From: Marinifilaceae bacterium | GTDB lineage: Bacteria; Bacteroidota; Bacteroidia; Bacteroidales; Marinifilaceae | Reading direction: 5' to 3' | NCBI GenBank assembly: GCA_016936255.1 | Contig: JAFGYE010000022.1 | Span: forward strand, 1 to 64,000 | Length of the DNA stretch: 64,000 bases | Shown here: positions 43,395 to 51,945 of the stretch, one piece after another | Numbering within the stretch: the stretch's first letter is position 1 | Layout of the letters: every line of letters starts with the position of its first letter | Translations under genes and position numbers: made by a program | The notes under the pieces: generated by a model | The model's input: the letters and a program-made list of their open reading frames with translations, nothing else | The model's database searches: none | Told to the model about the DNA's origin: nothing

Positions 43395-43534
43395 TTAACC
43401 GCAAAGAGACAGAAAGTACAGCACCAGGCAGCACTAAGAAAAAAGGAGTCTGAATCCATCAGAAAATTAACCGGTAAGCACATCGAGGTTTACGGAGTTT
43501 TTCCTCAGTGCCTTCTCCGTTTCTCTGTGGTTAA
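43395..43534. repeat. 140-bp inverted-repeat element (ttaacc...ggttaa)
   Basis: Arms ttaaccgcaaagagacag (43395-43412) and ctccgtttctctgtggttaa (43515-43534) are imperfect inverted copies, with further pairing of gcactaagaaaaa and tttttcctcagtgc further in. Elements with a ttaaccacagagaaacag-like arm are widespread dispersed repeats in bacteria, from general knowledge. A frame of 80 codons across it is an artefact. Confidence 0.6.
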
Positions 43535-43556
43535 ATGGATTTATCGTTCCAGGAAA

Positions 43557-43587
43557 TTGATTATTGCCCCGAATTCGAATATATTTG
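43557..43587 (+). promoter_or_regulatory. Promoter of surE
   Basis: TTG (43557-43559), a 20-base spacer and TATATTTG (43580-43587), an excellent match to TTG-N19/20-TAnnTTTG. The start codon is 21 bases further on, so the leader is very short. Confidence 0.7.
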
Positions 43588-43608
43588 TAGAATTATCAAA
43601 ATAAATAT

Positions 43609-44385
43609 ATGAGCGAACTGAAAGTGAAACCAATCATACTTGTAACGAATGACGATGGTCTTAATGCCAAAGGAATAAAGGCTTTGGTGGCTATGGTTAA
43701 AGATTTTGGCGATATTTATGTGGTAGCGCCAAATCGGACAAATTCCGGCAAATCGAATTCCATCACCGTTGAGATTCCTATTCGAATTAAAAAAGTTCGG
43801 GATGAGGAGAACCTTCATATTTATAGTTGTAAAGGAACTCCTGTTGATTGTGTTAAGCTTGCATTGAATAAGATTTTGCCAAGAAAACCTGATTTTTTGG
43901 TTTCCGGGATTAATCATGGTGCAAATACATCAGTAAGTGTTTTATATTCCGGCACTATGGGTGCTGCTATTGAAGGTTGCATAAATGGCATTCCGTCTAT
44001 TGGTTTTTCCTTGAATGTATTTGATGCTGATGCTGATTTTACTCAATCTGTTAAGTACGGGCGTAAAATATTTGCAAACCTGCTGCAGAATGGATTAGCA
44101 TCCGGTGTTTGTTTGAATGTGAATTTCCCTAAAGATGAGATCAAAGGCATTCGCGTATGCCGCCAGGCTGTCGGCAGGTGGAATGAAGAATTTGATCATA
44201 GACAGGATCCTTTTGGAGGAGACTATTACTGGTTGACCGGACATTTTAAAAATGCAGAACCTCATAATGAGGAAACCGACGAGTGGGCCATTAAAAATGG
44301 ATTTGCGTCTGTGGTTCCTACTCAAATTGACATGACAGCACATGCTTTATTAGAGGATTTAAAAAAATGGAATTATGAAGTCTAG
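43609..44385 (+). CDS. surE: 5'/3'-nucleotidase SurE
   Basis: 258 residues. Metal-dependent nucleotidase acting on nucleoside monophosphates, linked to stationary-phase survival. Signature 'ILVTNDDGLNAKGIKAL' (metal-binding DD), 'VAPNRTNSGKSNSIT', 'GTPVDCVKLAL' and 'VSGINHGANTSVSVLYSGTM'. It overlaps the following membrane protein gene by 11 bases and probably forms a unit with it and lpxB. Confidence 0.96.
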   Translation: MSELKVKPIILVTNDDGLNAKGIKALVAMVKDFGDIYVVAPNRTNSGKSNSITVEIPIRIKKVRDEENLHIYSCKGTPVDCVKLALNKILPRKPDFLVSGINHGANTSVSVLYSGTMGAAIEGCINGIPSIGFSLNVFDADADFTQSVKYGRKIFANLLQNGLASGVCLNVNFPKDEIKGIRVCRQAVGRWNEEFDHRQDPFGGDYYWLTGHFKNAEPHNEETDEWAIKNGFASVVPTQIDMTAHALLEDLKKWNYEV

Positions 44386-44674
44386 GATTAATTCAACCAC
44401 TATTGGATTGATTGTTGGGATTTTGGTTCCTATTCTGTCTATTTTTCTCGTTTTTTCTGTCAGATTCCAATCCGAGATGAGCTTAGAAACATTTATCGAC
44501 AGCTTATTGGTTCATAAAATTTATACTAAGGTATTGGCACTTGGAGTGTATTTTGGAAATATTGTTTTCTTTTTCCTTTTTATAAAAACAGATTTGTTGA
44601 AGGCTGCCAGAGGAGTGTTGTTGGCAACAATATTATATTCTTTGGCAATTATGGTTTTCCGGTTTGGAATGTAA
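44375..44674 (+). CDS. Small membrane protein of unknown function
   Basis: 99 residues with three hydrophobic segments (about 9-27, 50-72, 78-95) and a basic N-terminus. No family recognised. The start overlaps surE by 11 bases, which suggests translational coupling, and lpxB follows at 95 bases. Similar small proteins are found in this place between surE and lpxB in some Bacteroidota, so a role at the envelope is possible but not shown. Confidence 0.72.
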   Translation: MKSRINSTTIGLIVGILVPILSIFLVFSVRFQSEMSLETFIDSLLVHKIYTKVLALGVYFGNIVFFFLFIKTDLLKAARGVLLATILYSLAIMVFRFGM

Positions 44675-44689
44675 TTTATATAGATATAA

Positions 44690-44762
44690 GATAATAGACA
44701 TGAGATATGAGAAAGTCATGTGTAAATTATCTCATTTCCCAAAACTCACCTCTCAAATCTAA
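44690..44762. repeat. TCTCA-rich spacer repeat before lpxB
   Basis: The spacer holds gacatgagatatgaga, then tctcatttcc and tctcaaatct, close to the words in the spacers at 5058, 8868 and 38931. The first and last parts are roughly inverted copies. Confidence 0.4.
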
Positions 44763-44769
44763 TTATAAA

Positions 44770-45897
44770 ATGAAATACTATATCATCACAGGGGAAGCGT
44801 CAGGAGATCTCCACGCATCGAACTTAATGAAAGAATTGAAAATTCAGGATCCTAAAGCTGAATTTCGATTTTGGGGAGGTGATTTAATGCTCGCACAGGG
44901 AGGTGAACTGGTAAAGCATTATCGGGAAACCGCTTTTATGGGTTTTTTGACTGTGGTGAGGAATTTAGGCAAGATAAAAGCCAATTTTTCTCTTTGTGAA
45001 AAAGATTTGTTGGAATTTCAGCCTGATGTTTTGATTTTGGTTGACTACCCAGGTTTTAATCTGCGAATGGCAAAATTTGCCAAAAAGCATGGGATTCGTG
45101 TTCATTACTACATTTCGCCTAAAATCTGGGCTTGGAAAGAATCCCGGGTGAAGAAGATTAAAGCCTATGTTGACCGGATGTTTACCATTTTTCCTTTCGA
45201 AACAGAATTTTATCAGAAACACAATTTTGAGGTGAGTTTTGGTGGAAATCCACTGTTGGATGCTCTTGAGAACCGACCGAATAAAGGGGAAGGTTTTCCC
45301 GATTTTATTAAAAGAAACAAACTGAGCGAGAAGCCGATTATTGCTTTACTTGCAGGATCCCGCAAGCAGGAAATTGAACGGTTGTTGCCAGTAATGTTGA
45401 AATGTGTAGATTCTTTTCCTGATCATCAGTTCGTAGTTGCAGCAGCTCCATCAATTGATGCAGAATTTTATGCTTCTGTAACAGGAGATCAAAATGTACA
45501 ATTCGTTTATGGACAAACCTACGATTTGCTGCAGCAGGCGCAGGCAGCTGTTGTTACTTCGGGAACGGCAACTTTGGAAACGGCATTGCTTCGTATCCCG
45601 CAGGTAGTTTGTTATCTTACCGGAGGGGGAAAACTGTTGTTTGCAATCGGGAAGCGATTCTTGAAGGTGAAGTACATTTCTCTCGTGAATTTAATTATGG
45701 ACCGCTTAATTGTAAAAGAGCTGATTCAGCATACTTGCAATAAAGAGATGATTACCCAGGAATTAAATAAAATTCTTTTCGATAAAGAGTATCGTATTCA
45801 GATGCTTTACAATTATCAGCTGTTAAACGAAAAATTAGGTGGCGCAGGAGCATCAGCACGTTTTGCTAAAATGATTTACGAAGATCTGCAGCGGTAG
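44770..45897 (+). CDS. lpxB: Lipid-A-disaccharide synthase
   Basis: Joins UDP-diacylglucosamine and lipid X into the lipid A disaccharide at the inner membrane. 375 residues from the ATG at 44770, which starts the family motif 'MKYYIITGEASGDLHASNLM'; the frame is open back to 44707 but those 21 residues fall in repeat DNA. Further motifs: 'PKIWAWKESRVKKIK', 'LLAGSRKQEIERLLP' and 'TSGTATLETAL'. Length matches E. coli LpxB (382). Likely in one unit with surE. Confidence 0.96.
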   Translation: MKYYIITGEASGDLHASNLMKELKIQDPKAEFRFWGGDLMLAQGGELVKHYRETAFMGFLTVVRNLGKIKANFSLCEKDLLEFQPDVLILVDYPGFNLRMAKFAKKHGIRVHYYISPKIWAWKESRVKKIKAYVDRMFTIFPFETEFYQKHNFEVSFGGNPLLDALENRPNKGEGFPDFIKRNKLSEKPIIALLAGSRKQEIERLLPVMLKCVDSFPDHQFVVAAAPSIDAEFYASVTGDQNVQFVYGQTYDLLQQAQAAVVTSGTATLETALLRIPQVVCYLTGGGKLLFAIGKRFLKVKYISLVNLIMDRLIVKELIQHTCNKEMITQELNKILFDKEYRIQMLYNYQLLNEKLGGAGASARFAKMIYEDLQR

Positions 45898-45920
45898 AAA
45901 AGCTGACAAATTGTAGCATG

Positions 45921-46664
45921 CTATTCCGGCAATACCTTAGCAGTTGGACTTTGGTTGTTAACTTGTATCCGACTGATTGTAACAGCAGGATTTCCTTTGT
46001 AATACATGTCTCCACTGCTGTAAATGGTCACGTTTAGTTCGTTTTCGGCCCAAACATGCGCTTCGCCAATTCCATTTTGTGCCAGATTTACTTTTTTGCT
46101 TTGTAACTCAGAAGCTTTAATGCTGATAATGCCGTTCAATACATAATTTGAAGTTGGGCAAATGCCTTTAAATTCATATCCTCCTGCTGCCGTTCCAAAA
46201 GAATGAAAATCGAGGAAATCATACTTTAAATCCAGCTTCATTTCTATCAATTCACTTTTTGAAGTGATGTCGATATCCAATCGATTTCCACTTAATACTC
46301 CTTCGCTGGAAAAAGAAGCCGGAGCATCTGCTGTAATTAGTTTGAATTCTTTTAAATGAATTTCAGCTTCGATTAAATCAAAAATTTTAAGATTGTTTTT
46401 ATGAGAATGATCAATAGTAAGGTTTTGATCGTTTATAACAACAGACGCTTTTGAAATAATGTTCTTACCACCTTTTAACAGAAGAAATTCTTCTTCATCT
46501 TTCACTAATGTTATTTTGAATGTGTTGAGATTTTTAATACTGGAAATCTCAGGCAGATCAATCCTTTTTACCATGTACTCTCCTTCATCCTCAAAGGGAT
46601 TTAGGGTTTCACAAGATGTTAGTGTGAGAAGTAATAAAACGAATACGTAAATTTTATTTTTCAC
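45921..46664 (-). CDS. GIN domain (DUF2807) lipoprotein
   Basis: 247 residues with lipoprotein signal (lipobox 'LTSC', C18). The rest is a beta-helical head-GIN/DUF2807 domain typical of Bacteroidota surface or periplasmic proteins; the family ending 'SSGDMYYKGNPAV' is clear. The start is GTG at 46664, and it overlaps the end of the upstream deacylase gene by 11 bases, so the two are probably translated together. Function unknown; adhesin-like roles have been suggested for the fold. Confidence 0.87.
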   Translation of the reverse strand: MKNKIYVFVLLLLTLTSCETLNPFEDEGEYMVKRIDLPEISSIKNLNTFKITLVKDEEEFLLLKGGKNIISKASVVINDQNLTIDHSHKNNLKIFDLIEAEIHLKEFKLITADAPASFSSEGVLSGNRLDIDITSKSELIEMKLDLKYDFLDFHSFGTAAGGYEFKGICPTSNYVLNGIISIKASELQSKKVNLAQNGIGEAHVWAENELNVTIYSSGDMYYKGNPAVTISRIQVNNQSPTAKVLPE

Positions 46665-47763
46665 TTTTGTCTTTTTTGATTCGATACCCGATTCCCCATT
46701 CTATATAATCGGCTTTTCCCATATGTGCTTTTAAGCTCAAACTGGTTATTAAATGCTTATTGAGTATGTAACGAATGCCAAGTCGCGTATAAATAGGTTT
46801 CTCAGGTTCAGTTTTATAATAGGTGTAAACGCCGATGTTGGCAATGATACTAAATTTCTCTATAACAAGATCATGAGAAATAAAAATTGCTTGACTAAAA
46901 CGATTTTCAAAGTCCGTCTCAGGTTCAAAATCCCATTTTCCTCTGTTGGCTGCTTTATTGTAAAATAAATCAATTCCAAAGCCTATTTTTTGTTTTGCAT
47001 TAATTCCGAAAGAATAATTCCCTGTTAAGCTGGATGTGTAATATTTATGATGATCTTTCTCCGAAGCCTGCTTAATTCCATTGCCCCAAATCAATACAAA
47101 TTCATTGGGCAATTTCTCTTCTATTACTGCCGGGGTGAATGATTTTCGGCTTTTTTCATTCCAATAGTACTTTACCCCAAAATTACTTGTTAAAATATTT
47201 AGTCCCTTGTTGGGAGCACTAATTGCACCATTTGAAATGTGATTGAATCCAAGTCCCGCATTAATTCCCCATTTAGAATTGATTGAATAGCTTCCCTGAG
47301 CAACTAATTTAAAAAAAGCATTGAATTTGGTGCCGATGGCCAGGTTTGTGTAGTTTTTAACCGGATCGAAGTGTTTTTTTGTATAACCAAGTCCAATTCC
47401 TAATTGTGTGTTCATTTCCCATTTATTACCTCGCGATAGGGGGAAGTTTATGTATGGAAAAATAGCGGTTACATTTCCCAATACCTTATCGTTACCCAAA
47501 CTGCCATGATACAATCCAAGGCCAACTTCAGGTTGTTTGTACAACTTAGCCCAGTTCTTTTCATTTGATGGTATGTAACCCATATTTAATTCTACGGCAG
47601 AAATTTGATCATTTATTAAATAGCTGATGGATTTATGATGAGGCATAACCACGCCGTAATGATATTGAATAGTAGTTGTGAATATGTCCTTGTTGTTTTT
47701 TTTCTGGGTAAATGCAGTTTTACAGAAAAGAAAAAATATAAAAAGGAGAAAGTAGTTTTTCAT
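46654..47763 (-). CDS. Acyloxyacyl hydrolase / PagL-like lipid A deacylase
   Basis: 369 residues with signal peptide, an outer-membrane beta-barrel made of many alternating strands. The PagL/acyloxyacyl hydrolase active-site segment is visible as 'GLGFNHISNGAISAPNKGLN' (His-x-Ser). Such enzymes remove an acyl chain from lipid A and alter surface charge and host recognition. It is longer than classical PagL (about 170), as usual in Bacteroidota, with extra strands C-terminally. It overlaps the GIN lipoprotein gene. lpxB lies close by on the other strand. Confidence 0.82.
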   Translation of the reverse strand: MKNYFLLFIFFLFCKTAFTQKKNNKDIFTTTIQYHYGVVMPHHKSISYLINDQISAVELNMGYIPSNEKNWAKLYKQPEVGLGLYHGSLGNDKVLGNVTAIFPYINFPLSRGNKWEMNTQLGIGLGYTKKHFDPVKNYTNLAIGTKFNAFFKLVAQGSYSINSKWGINAGLGFNHISNGAISAPNKGLNILTSNFGVKYYWNEKSRKSFTPAVIEEKLPNEFVLIWGNGIKQASEKDHHKYYTSSLTGNYSFGINAKQKIGFGIDLFYNKAANRGKWDFEPETDFENRFSQAIFISHDLVIEKFSIIANIGVYTYYKTEPEKPIYTRLGIRYILNKHLITSLSLKAHMGKADYIEWGIGYRIKKDKSEK

Positions 47764-47959
47764 TTTATGGTATTGATTTCATCAAAGCTCATTGTTAAAA
47801 TGTTAACTTAGAATTTATCCGAAAAAGTATCGTTTTCAATTGAATTTTGTAATCACGGATCAAATTTATGTAAGTTAAATTGATTTCGCAAAGAGTTTTT
47901 TCAACTGGAATAATTTTGCAAATTTGTAGAATAAGAATTTTTAACCAGAACGTAAATAT

Positions 47960-48691
47960 ATGTTGCCACTGCTTAGCAAAGAAATCAGGACTTTTTTCAG
48001 TTCAATTTCCGGGTATTTAATTCTTTCCATATTTTTAATTGCAACAGGATTATTTGTTTGGGTTTTTCCGGGCAATTCAAATCCTTTGGATTCAGGATAT
48101 GCGAATTTAGATGTTCTTTTTGAAATGGCTCCCTGGATTTATTTGTTTTTGATACCGGCAGTATGCATGCGGCTATTTGCAGAGGAGAAAAAGCAGGGAA
48201 CAATTGAACTTTTAATGACTCGACCAATATCTGATATGGGAATTGTATTGGCAAAGTATTTTGCAGGACTTACTGTTGTCACATTTTCTTTACTGTTCAG
48301 TCTGGTTTATTATTGCTCTGTTTATTATTTGGGCAGTCCGGTGGGGAGTATTGATTCCGGAGCATTTTGGGGATCTTTTATTGGCCTGTTCTTATTGGCA
48401 GGAGTTTATGTTTCGATAGGTGTATTTGCAAGCTCTTTAACAGATAATCAGATTGTAGCTTTTTTATTGGCATTGGTGTTTTGTTTTGTGTTTTACATTG
48501 GTTTCGATTATTTAGGGGAGATCAGCAGTATGCAGTATTTGCAGAATGTGATTGCTTCCATGGGAATCAATGAGCATTATAAATCCATTTCAAGAGGAAT
48601 TGTTGATTCCCGGGACTTGCTGTATTTTATTGGAGTTATAATGGCTTTTCTTTTGCTGACACGGACAGTTCTTAAGAGTAGAAAATGGTAA
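47960..48691 (+). CDS. gldF: Gliding motility-associated ABC transporter permease GldF
   Basis: 243 residues with six hydrophobic segments, an ABC-2 type permease. 'LLSKEIRTFFSSISGYLI' at the start and 'MRLFAEEKKQGTIELLMTRP' are typical of GldF. GldF works with GldG and the ATPase GldA; in Flavobacterium they support gliding or export, but in many Bacteroidia they exist without gliding. gldG follows with the stop and start adjacent (TAA-ATG). gldA is not in the window. Confidence 0.93.
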   Translation: MLPLLSKEIRTFFSSISGYLILSIFLIATGLFVWVFPGNSNPLDSGYANLDVLFEMAPWIYLFLIPAVCMRLFAEEKKQGTIELLMTRPISDMGIVLAKYFAGLTVVTFSLLFSLVYYCSVYYLGSPVGSIDSGAFWGSFIGLFLLAGVYVSIGVFASSLTDNQIVAFLLALVFCFVFYIGFDYLGEISSMQYLQNVIASMGINEHYKSISRGIVDSRDLLYFIGVIMAFLLLTRTVLKSRKW

Positions 48692-50416
48692 ATGGATTTA
48701 GGTATGGTACGAAATAGAAAATTAAAAGACCTTTTTCAACTGCTGATATCGGTATTGGTTATAGTGATTGTTATTCAAGTTTTACAAGTTTATTTTTTTC
48801 GTTGGGATTTGACTTCCGAAAAACGATATTCTTTATCGGATAATACCAAGGAATTAGTGTCTCATTTAGAGAAAGACTTATATTTTGAAGTGTACCTTTC
48901 TGGAGATTTACCTTATGGATTCACAAAACTTCAAAAGGCCTGCCTGGAAATGATTGATGAGTTTTCGTCTTACTCCAATGTTAATATATCGTATTCTTTG
49001 ATCAATCCTAATGATGTTTCTAATCCGAAAAAACGAAAAGAATTTCTTGATCAATTGGTGAGTAGAGGCTTGAAGCCAATTAATCTGCAGGAGAAAACCA
49101 CTGACGGCAGCTTAAATCAGAAGTTGGTGGTTCCTGGAATTATTGTTCATGACAGAGAGAAGGAGACTAGTGTTCATTTGTTAAAAAGTGTGGCTGGTTT
49201 ATCTTCAGACCAAAATTTAAATCATTCCATTGAGGAGTTGGAGTTCGAACTGACCTCGGCCATTCGAATGCTGCAGAATAATATGCCAAAAGAAATAGCA
49301 TTTCTTACCGGCCATGGTGAATTGGGAGAGTATGAAGTGGCTGATTTTACTGCTTCTCTTCTGCAGCGTTACGAAGTGAAAAGAATTCATGCTCAGGCTT
49401 TGAATACTCAAAAAAATCAATATTCTGCTTTGGTAATTGCACAACCGCGCCAGGAGTTTTCCGAAGAAGATAAATATCAGATCGATCAGTACGTGATGAA
49501 TGGCGGACGCGTGATGTGGTTGGTTGATGAGGTGATTGCTTCGATGGATAGTTTGGTGACAAAGGAGAGTACAATGGCCTTTTTTCAGCCATTAAATATG
49601 GAAGACCAATTGTTTAGATATGGTGTGAGAATTAATCCTGATTTGGTAATGGATGTTCAGAGTCAGCTGATTCCTGTGCAAACAGCTTTACCTGGTCAGC
49701 CGGCCAAATTTACGCCGGCACCTTGGTATTATTCGCCACTTTTAGTTGCTCCCGATTCTCATCCAATCACACGAAAATTAAATGTGATAAAAGCTGAGTT
49801 TGCAAATTCGATTGATTTTGTTGGTGATAATAAACAAATAAAAAAGCAGGTTTTATTGGCTAGCTCGGAGTATACAAGGCTTGAAAAAGTTCCCAAACCA
49901 ATTAGCCTGAATATTGTAAATCAAAAAATGGAGGCATCCGACTTTCCTGCCGGATCAAAAAATATTGCTGTTTTATTAGAGGGGATATTTCCATCTGTTT
50001 TTCAGAATAGAATCTGGAACGGAATCAATAAAAATGATTTTAAACCGGAAAGTGTTCCAACTAAAATGATTGTAATATCGGATGGTGATGTAATTAAGAA
50101 CAGGGTAAGAGGAGTGGGAAATAATCGCCAGATTGAAGCTTTGGGATACGACAGATATAGTAAGTCAACATATGGCAATAGAAATTTTTTACTTAACTGT
50201 GTTGATTATTTGTGTGATGATAACGGATGGATGCAATTACGGTCAAGGGAAGTGAAATTAAGAATGCTGAACAAAACCAAAATTAGATCGGAAAGATTGT
50301 TTTGGCAGCTTGTGAATGTGTTACTACCTCTAATTCTACTTCTTGTTTTTGGGCTTGTTCGTTTCTATGTCAGAAAACGAAAATTTGCATCATCGGGTGA
50401 TTCAAATATTGTTTAG
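48692..50416 (+). CDS. gldG: Gliding motility-associated ABC transporter protein GldG
   Basis: 574 residues: an N-terminal membrane segment (about 15-35, 'LLISVLVIVIVIQVLQVYFF'), a large ABC-auxiliary domain outside the membrane ('LTSEKRYSLSDNTKELV', 'IAFLTGHGELGEYEV', 'GGRVMWLVDE') and a C-terminal membrane segment ('LLPLILLLVFGLVRFYV'). It is the partner of GldF, whose stop codon directly abuts its start. The substrate of the GldAFG system is unknown. Confidence 0.93.
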   Translation: MDLGMVRNRKLKDLFQLLISVLVIVIVIQVLQVYFFRWDLTSEKRYSLSDNTKELVSHLEKDLYFEVYLSGDLPYGFTKLQKACLEMIDEFSSYSNVNISYSLINPNDVSNPKKRKEFLDQLVSRGLKPINLQEKTTDGSLNQKLVVPGIIVHDREKETSVHLLKSVAGLSSDQNLNHSIEELEFELTSAIRMLQNNMPKEIAFLTGHGELGEYEVADFTASLLQRYEVKRIHAQALNTQKNQYSALVIAQPRQEFSEEDKYQIDQYVMNGGRVMWLVDEVIASMDSLVTKESTMAFFQPLNMEDQLFRYGVRINPDLVMDVQSQLIPVQTALPGQPAKFTPAPWYYSPLLVAPDSHPITRKLNVIKAEFANSIDFVGDNKQIKKQVLLASSEYTRLEKVPKPISLNIVNQKMEASDFPAGSKNIAVLLEGIFPSVFQNRIWNGINKNDFKPESVPTKMIVISDGDVIKNRVRGVGNNRQIEALGYDRYSKSTYGNRNFLLNCVDYLCDDNGWMQLRSREVKLRMLNKTKIRSERLFWQLVNVLLPLILLLVFGLVRFYVRKRKFASSGDSNIV

Positions 50417-50605
50417 AAATACTATTTTTGTCGCCTCTAAAATAAAGTTTAAGAAGGTCTTCTTTCATTCTGAGTTTTATTTTTATGATTTTTATTGTGA
50501 TGAATAATGTGTTTTAATGGTAAATAACATCCATTCAATTAAATACTGGTTTTATTTACTGGAGCCAGCTTTGTTTTTTGAATGAAGATTGTCAGGATTC
50601 CTTAA

Positions 50606-50613
50606 TAAATTTG
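50606..50613 (+). promoter_or_regulatory. Probable -7 element of dnaN
   Basis: TAAATTTG matches TAnnTTTG exactly and lies about 95 bases before the ATG. The remainder of 50417-50707 holds no gene. Confidence 0.4.
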
Positions 50614-50707
50614 TATATTCACCACTTGTTATTTGCCCTTTGCCGCAATTGAATATTTCTTGTGTAAGGGTTCCTGATTTTGAATTTTTGGTTAATTTTT
50701 AAATATT

Positions 50708-51844
50708 ATGCAAATGAAATTTGTAGTATCAAGTACAGAATTGTTAAGTCATTTACAGGCAATTAGTCGTGTTATCAGTAGTAAGAATACCTTACCAATT
50801 CTCGACAATTTTTTGTTTGAATTAAAAAATGATCAATTGGTAGCTACTGCTTCGGATTTAGAATCTACCTTAATTACTACAATTCCATTAGAGACTTCGG
50901 TAGGCGAAGGGGTAATTGCTTTTCCAGCTAAAATTTTGACTGATACTTTAAAAGAATTTCCAGAGCAACCACTTACATTCGATATCGATCTAACTTCTTT
51001 GGCAGTAAAAATTACTTCCGAAAACGGGGTGTTTAGTATTGTTGGTCAGAATGGAGAAGATTTTCCAAAACTTCCTGTAAAACAGGAAACTAATTTGGTG
51101 AATATTTCAGTTGAAAGTTCTGTTTTGTTAACAGGGATCAATAAAACATTATTTGCAACAGCTGATGATGAACTTCGTCCGGTGATGAATGGGATTTTTG
51201 TTGAATTGGGAAATAATGATCTTACTTTTGTAGCTTCTGATGCTCATAAATTAGTTCGTTACAAAAGATTAGACGGAAGATCTGAGGTTGAATCATCGTT
51301 TATTTTGCCAAAGAAACCAGCATCGCTATTGCGTAATATTCTTCCGAAAGAAACAAATCCTGTTCGAGTAGAGTTTGATGAGAAAAATGCCTTTTTTACT
51401 TTGTCTAATTACAAGTTGATTTGTCGTTTGGTTGAAGGAAATTATCCAAGTTACAATTCGGTTATTCCTAAAACGAATCCTAATAAATTAACGATTGATA
51501 GAGTTGAACTATATAATACATTAAGACGGGTTTCCGTATTTTCAAATCCGGCAAGTAATCTAATTAAATTTGAATTGAAAGCAAATGAACTGGTTGTATC
51601 TGCTCAGGATATTGATTTTTCAATATCAGCAAGGGAAAGATTGCAATGCCAGTATGAAGGACAGGATTTGGAAATCGGATTTAAATCGGTATTTCTTTTA
51701 GAGATTTTGTCCAATATTTCTTCCTCAAACGTTATGGTCGAATTATCCGATCCAACAAGAGCAGGTATCTTTCTGCCTTACGACAATGATAATGCTGACG
51801 AGGATGTGTTGATGTTGTTAATGCCAATGATGATTAATGCCTAA
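50708..51844 (+). CDS. dnaN: DNA polymerase III beta subunit (sliding clamp)
   Basis: 378 residues (374-380 is usual), three copies of the clamp fold. Family markers: 'MKFVVSSTELLSHLQAISRV' at the start, 'ITSENGVFSIVGQNGEDFPKLP', 'ATADDELRPVMNGIFVEL', 'FVASDAHKLVRYK' and 'EGNYPSYNSVIPK', with the 'MPMMI' C-terminal end that forms part of the client-peptide pocket. A second ATG two codons in (50714) is equally possible. It ends in a strong terminator, so it is not cotranscribed with the exonuclease behind it. Confidence 0.97.
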   Translation: MQMKFVVSSTELLSHLQAISRVISSKNTLPILDNFLFELKNDQLVATASDLESTLITTIPLETSVGEGVIAFPAKILTDTLKEFPEQPLTFDIDLTSLAVKITSENGVFSIVGQNGEDFPKLPVKQETNLVNISVESSVLLTGINKTLFATADDELRPVMNGIFVELGNNDLTFVASDAHKLVRYKRLDGRSEVESSFILPKKPASLLRNILPKETNPVRVEFDEKNAFFTLSNYKLICRLVEGNYPSYNSVIPKTNPNKLTIDRVELYNTLRRVSVFSNPASNLIKFELKANELVVSAQDIDFSISARERLQCQYEGQDLEIGFKSVFLLEILSNISSSNVMVELSDPTRAGIFLPYDNDNADEDVLMLLMPMMINA

Positions 51845-51874
51845 GCAAAGATCTGCATGATTACAAAATAAAAT

Positions 51875-51912
51875 AACCCAACAGAACGTAAAGTTCTGTT
51901 GGGTTTTATATT
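51875..51912 (+). terminator. Terminator of dnaN
   Basis: aacccaacagaac / gttctgttgggtt, 13-bp perfect arms, loop gtaaa, then tttatattttt. Confidence 0.92.
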
Positions 51913-51945
51913 TTTGTTGTATAAGCTAAATTTCATAAGAATCCC

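Noticed and set aside
43362-43604. 80-codon frame upstream of surE
   Set aside because: Consists of the inverted-repeat element and overlaps the surE promoter.
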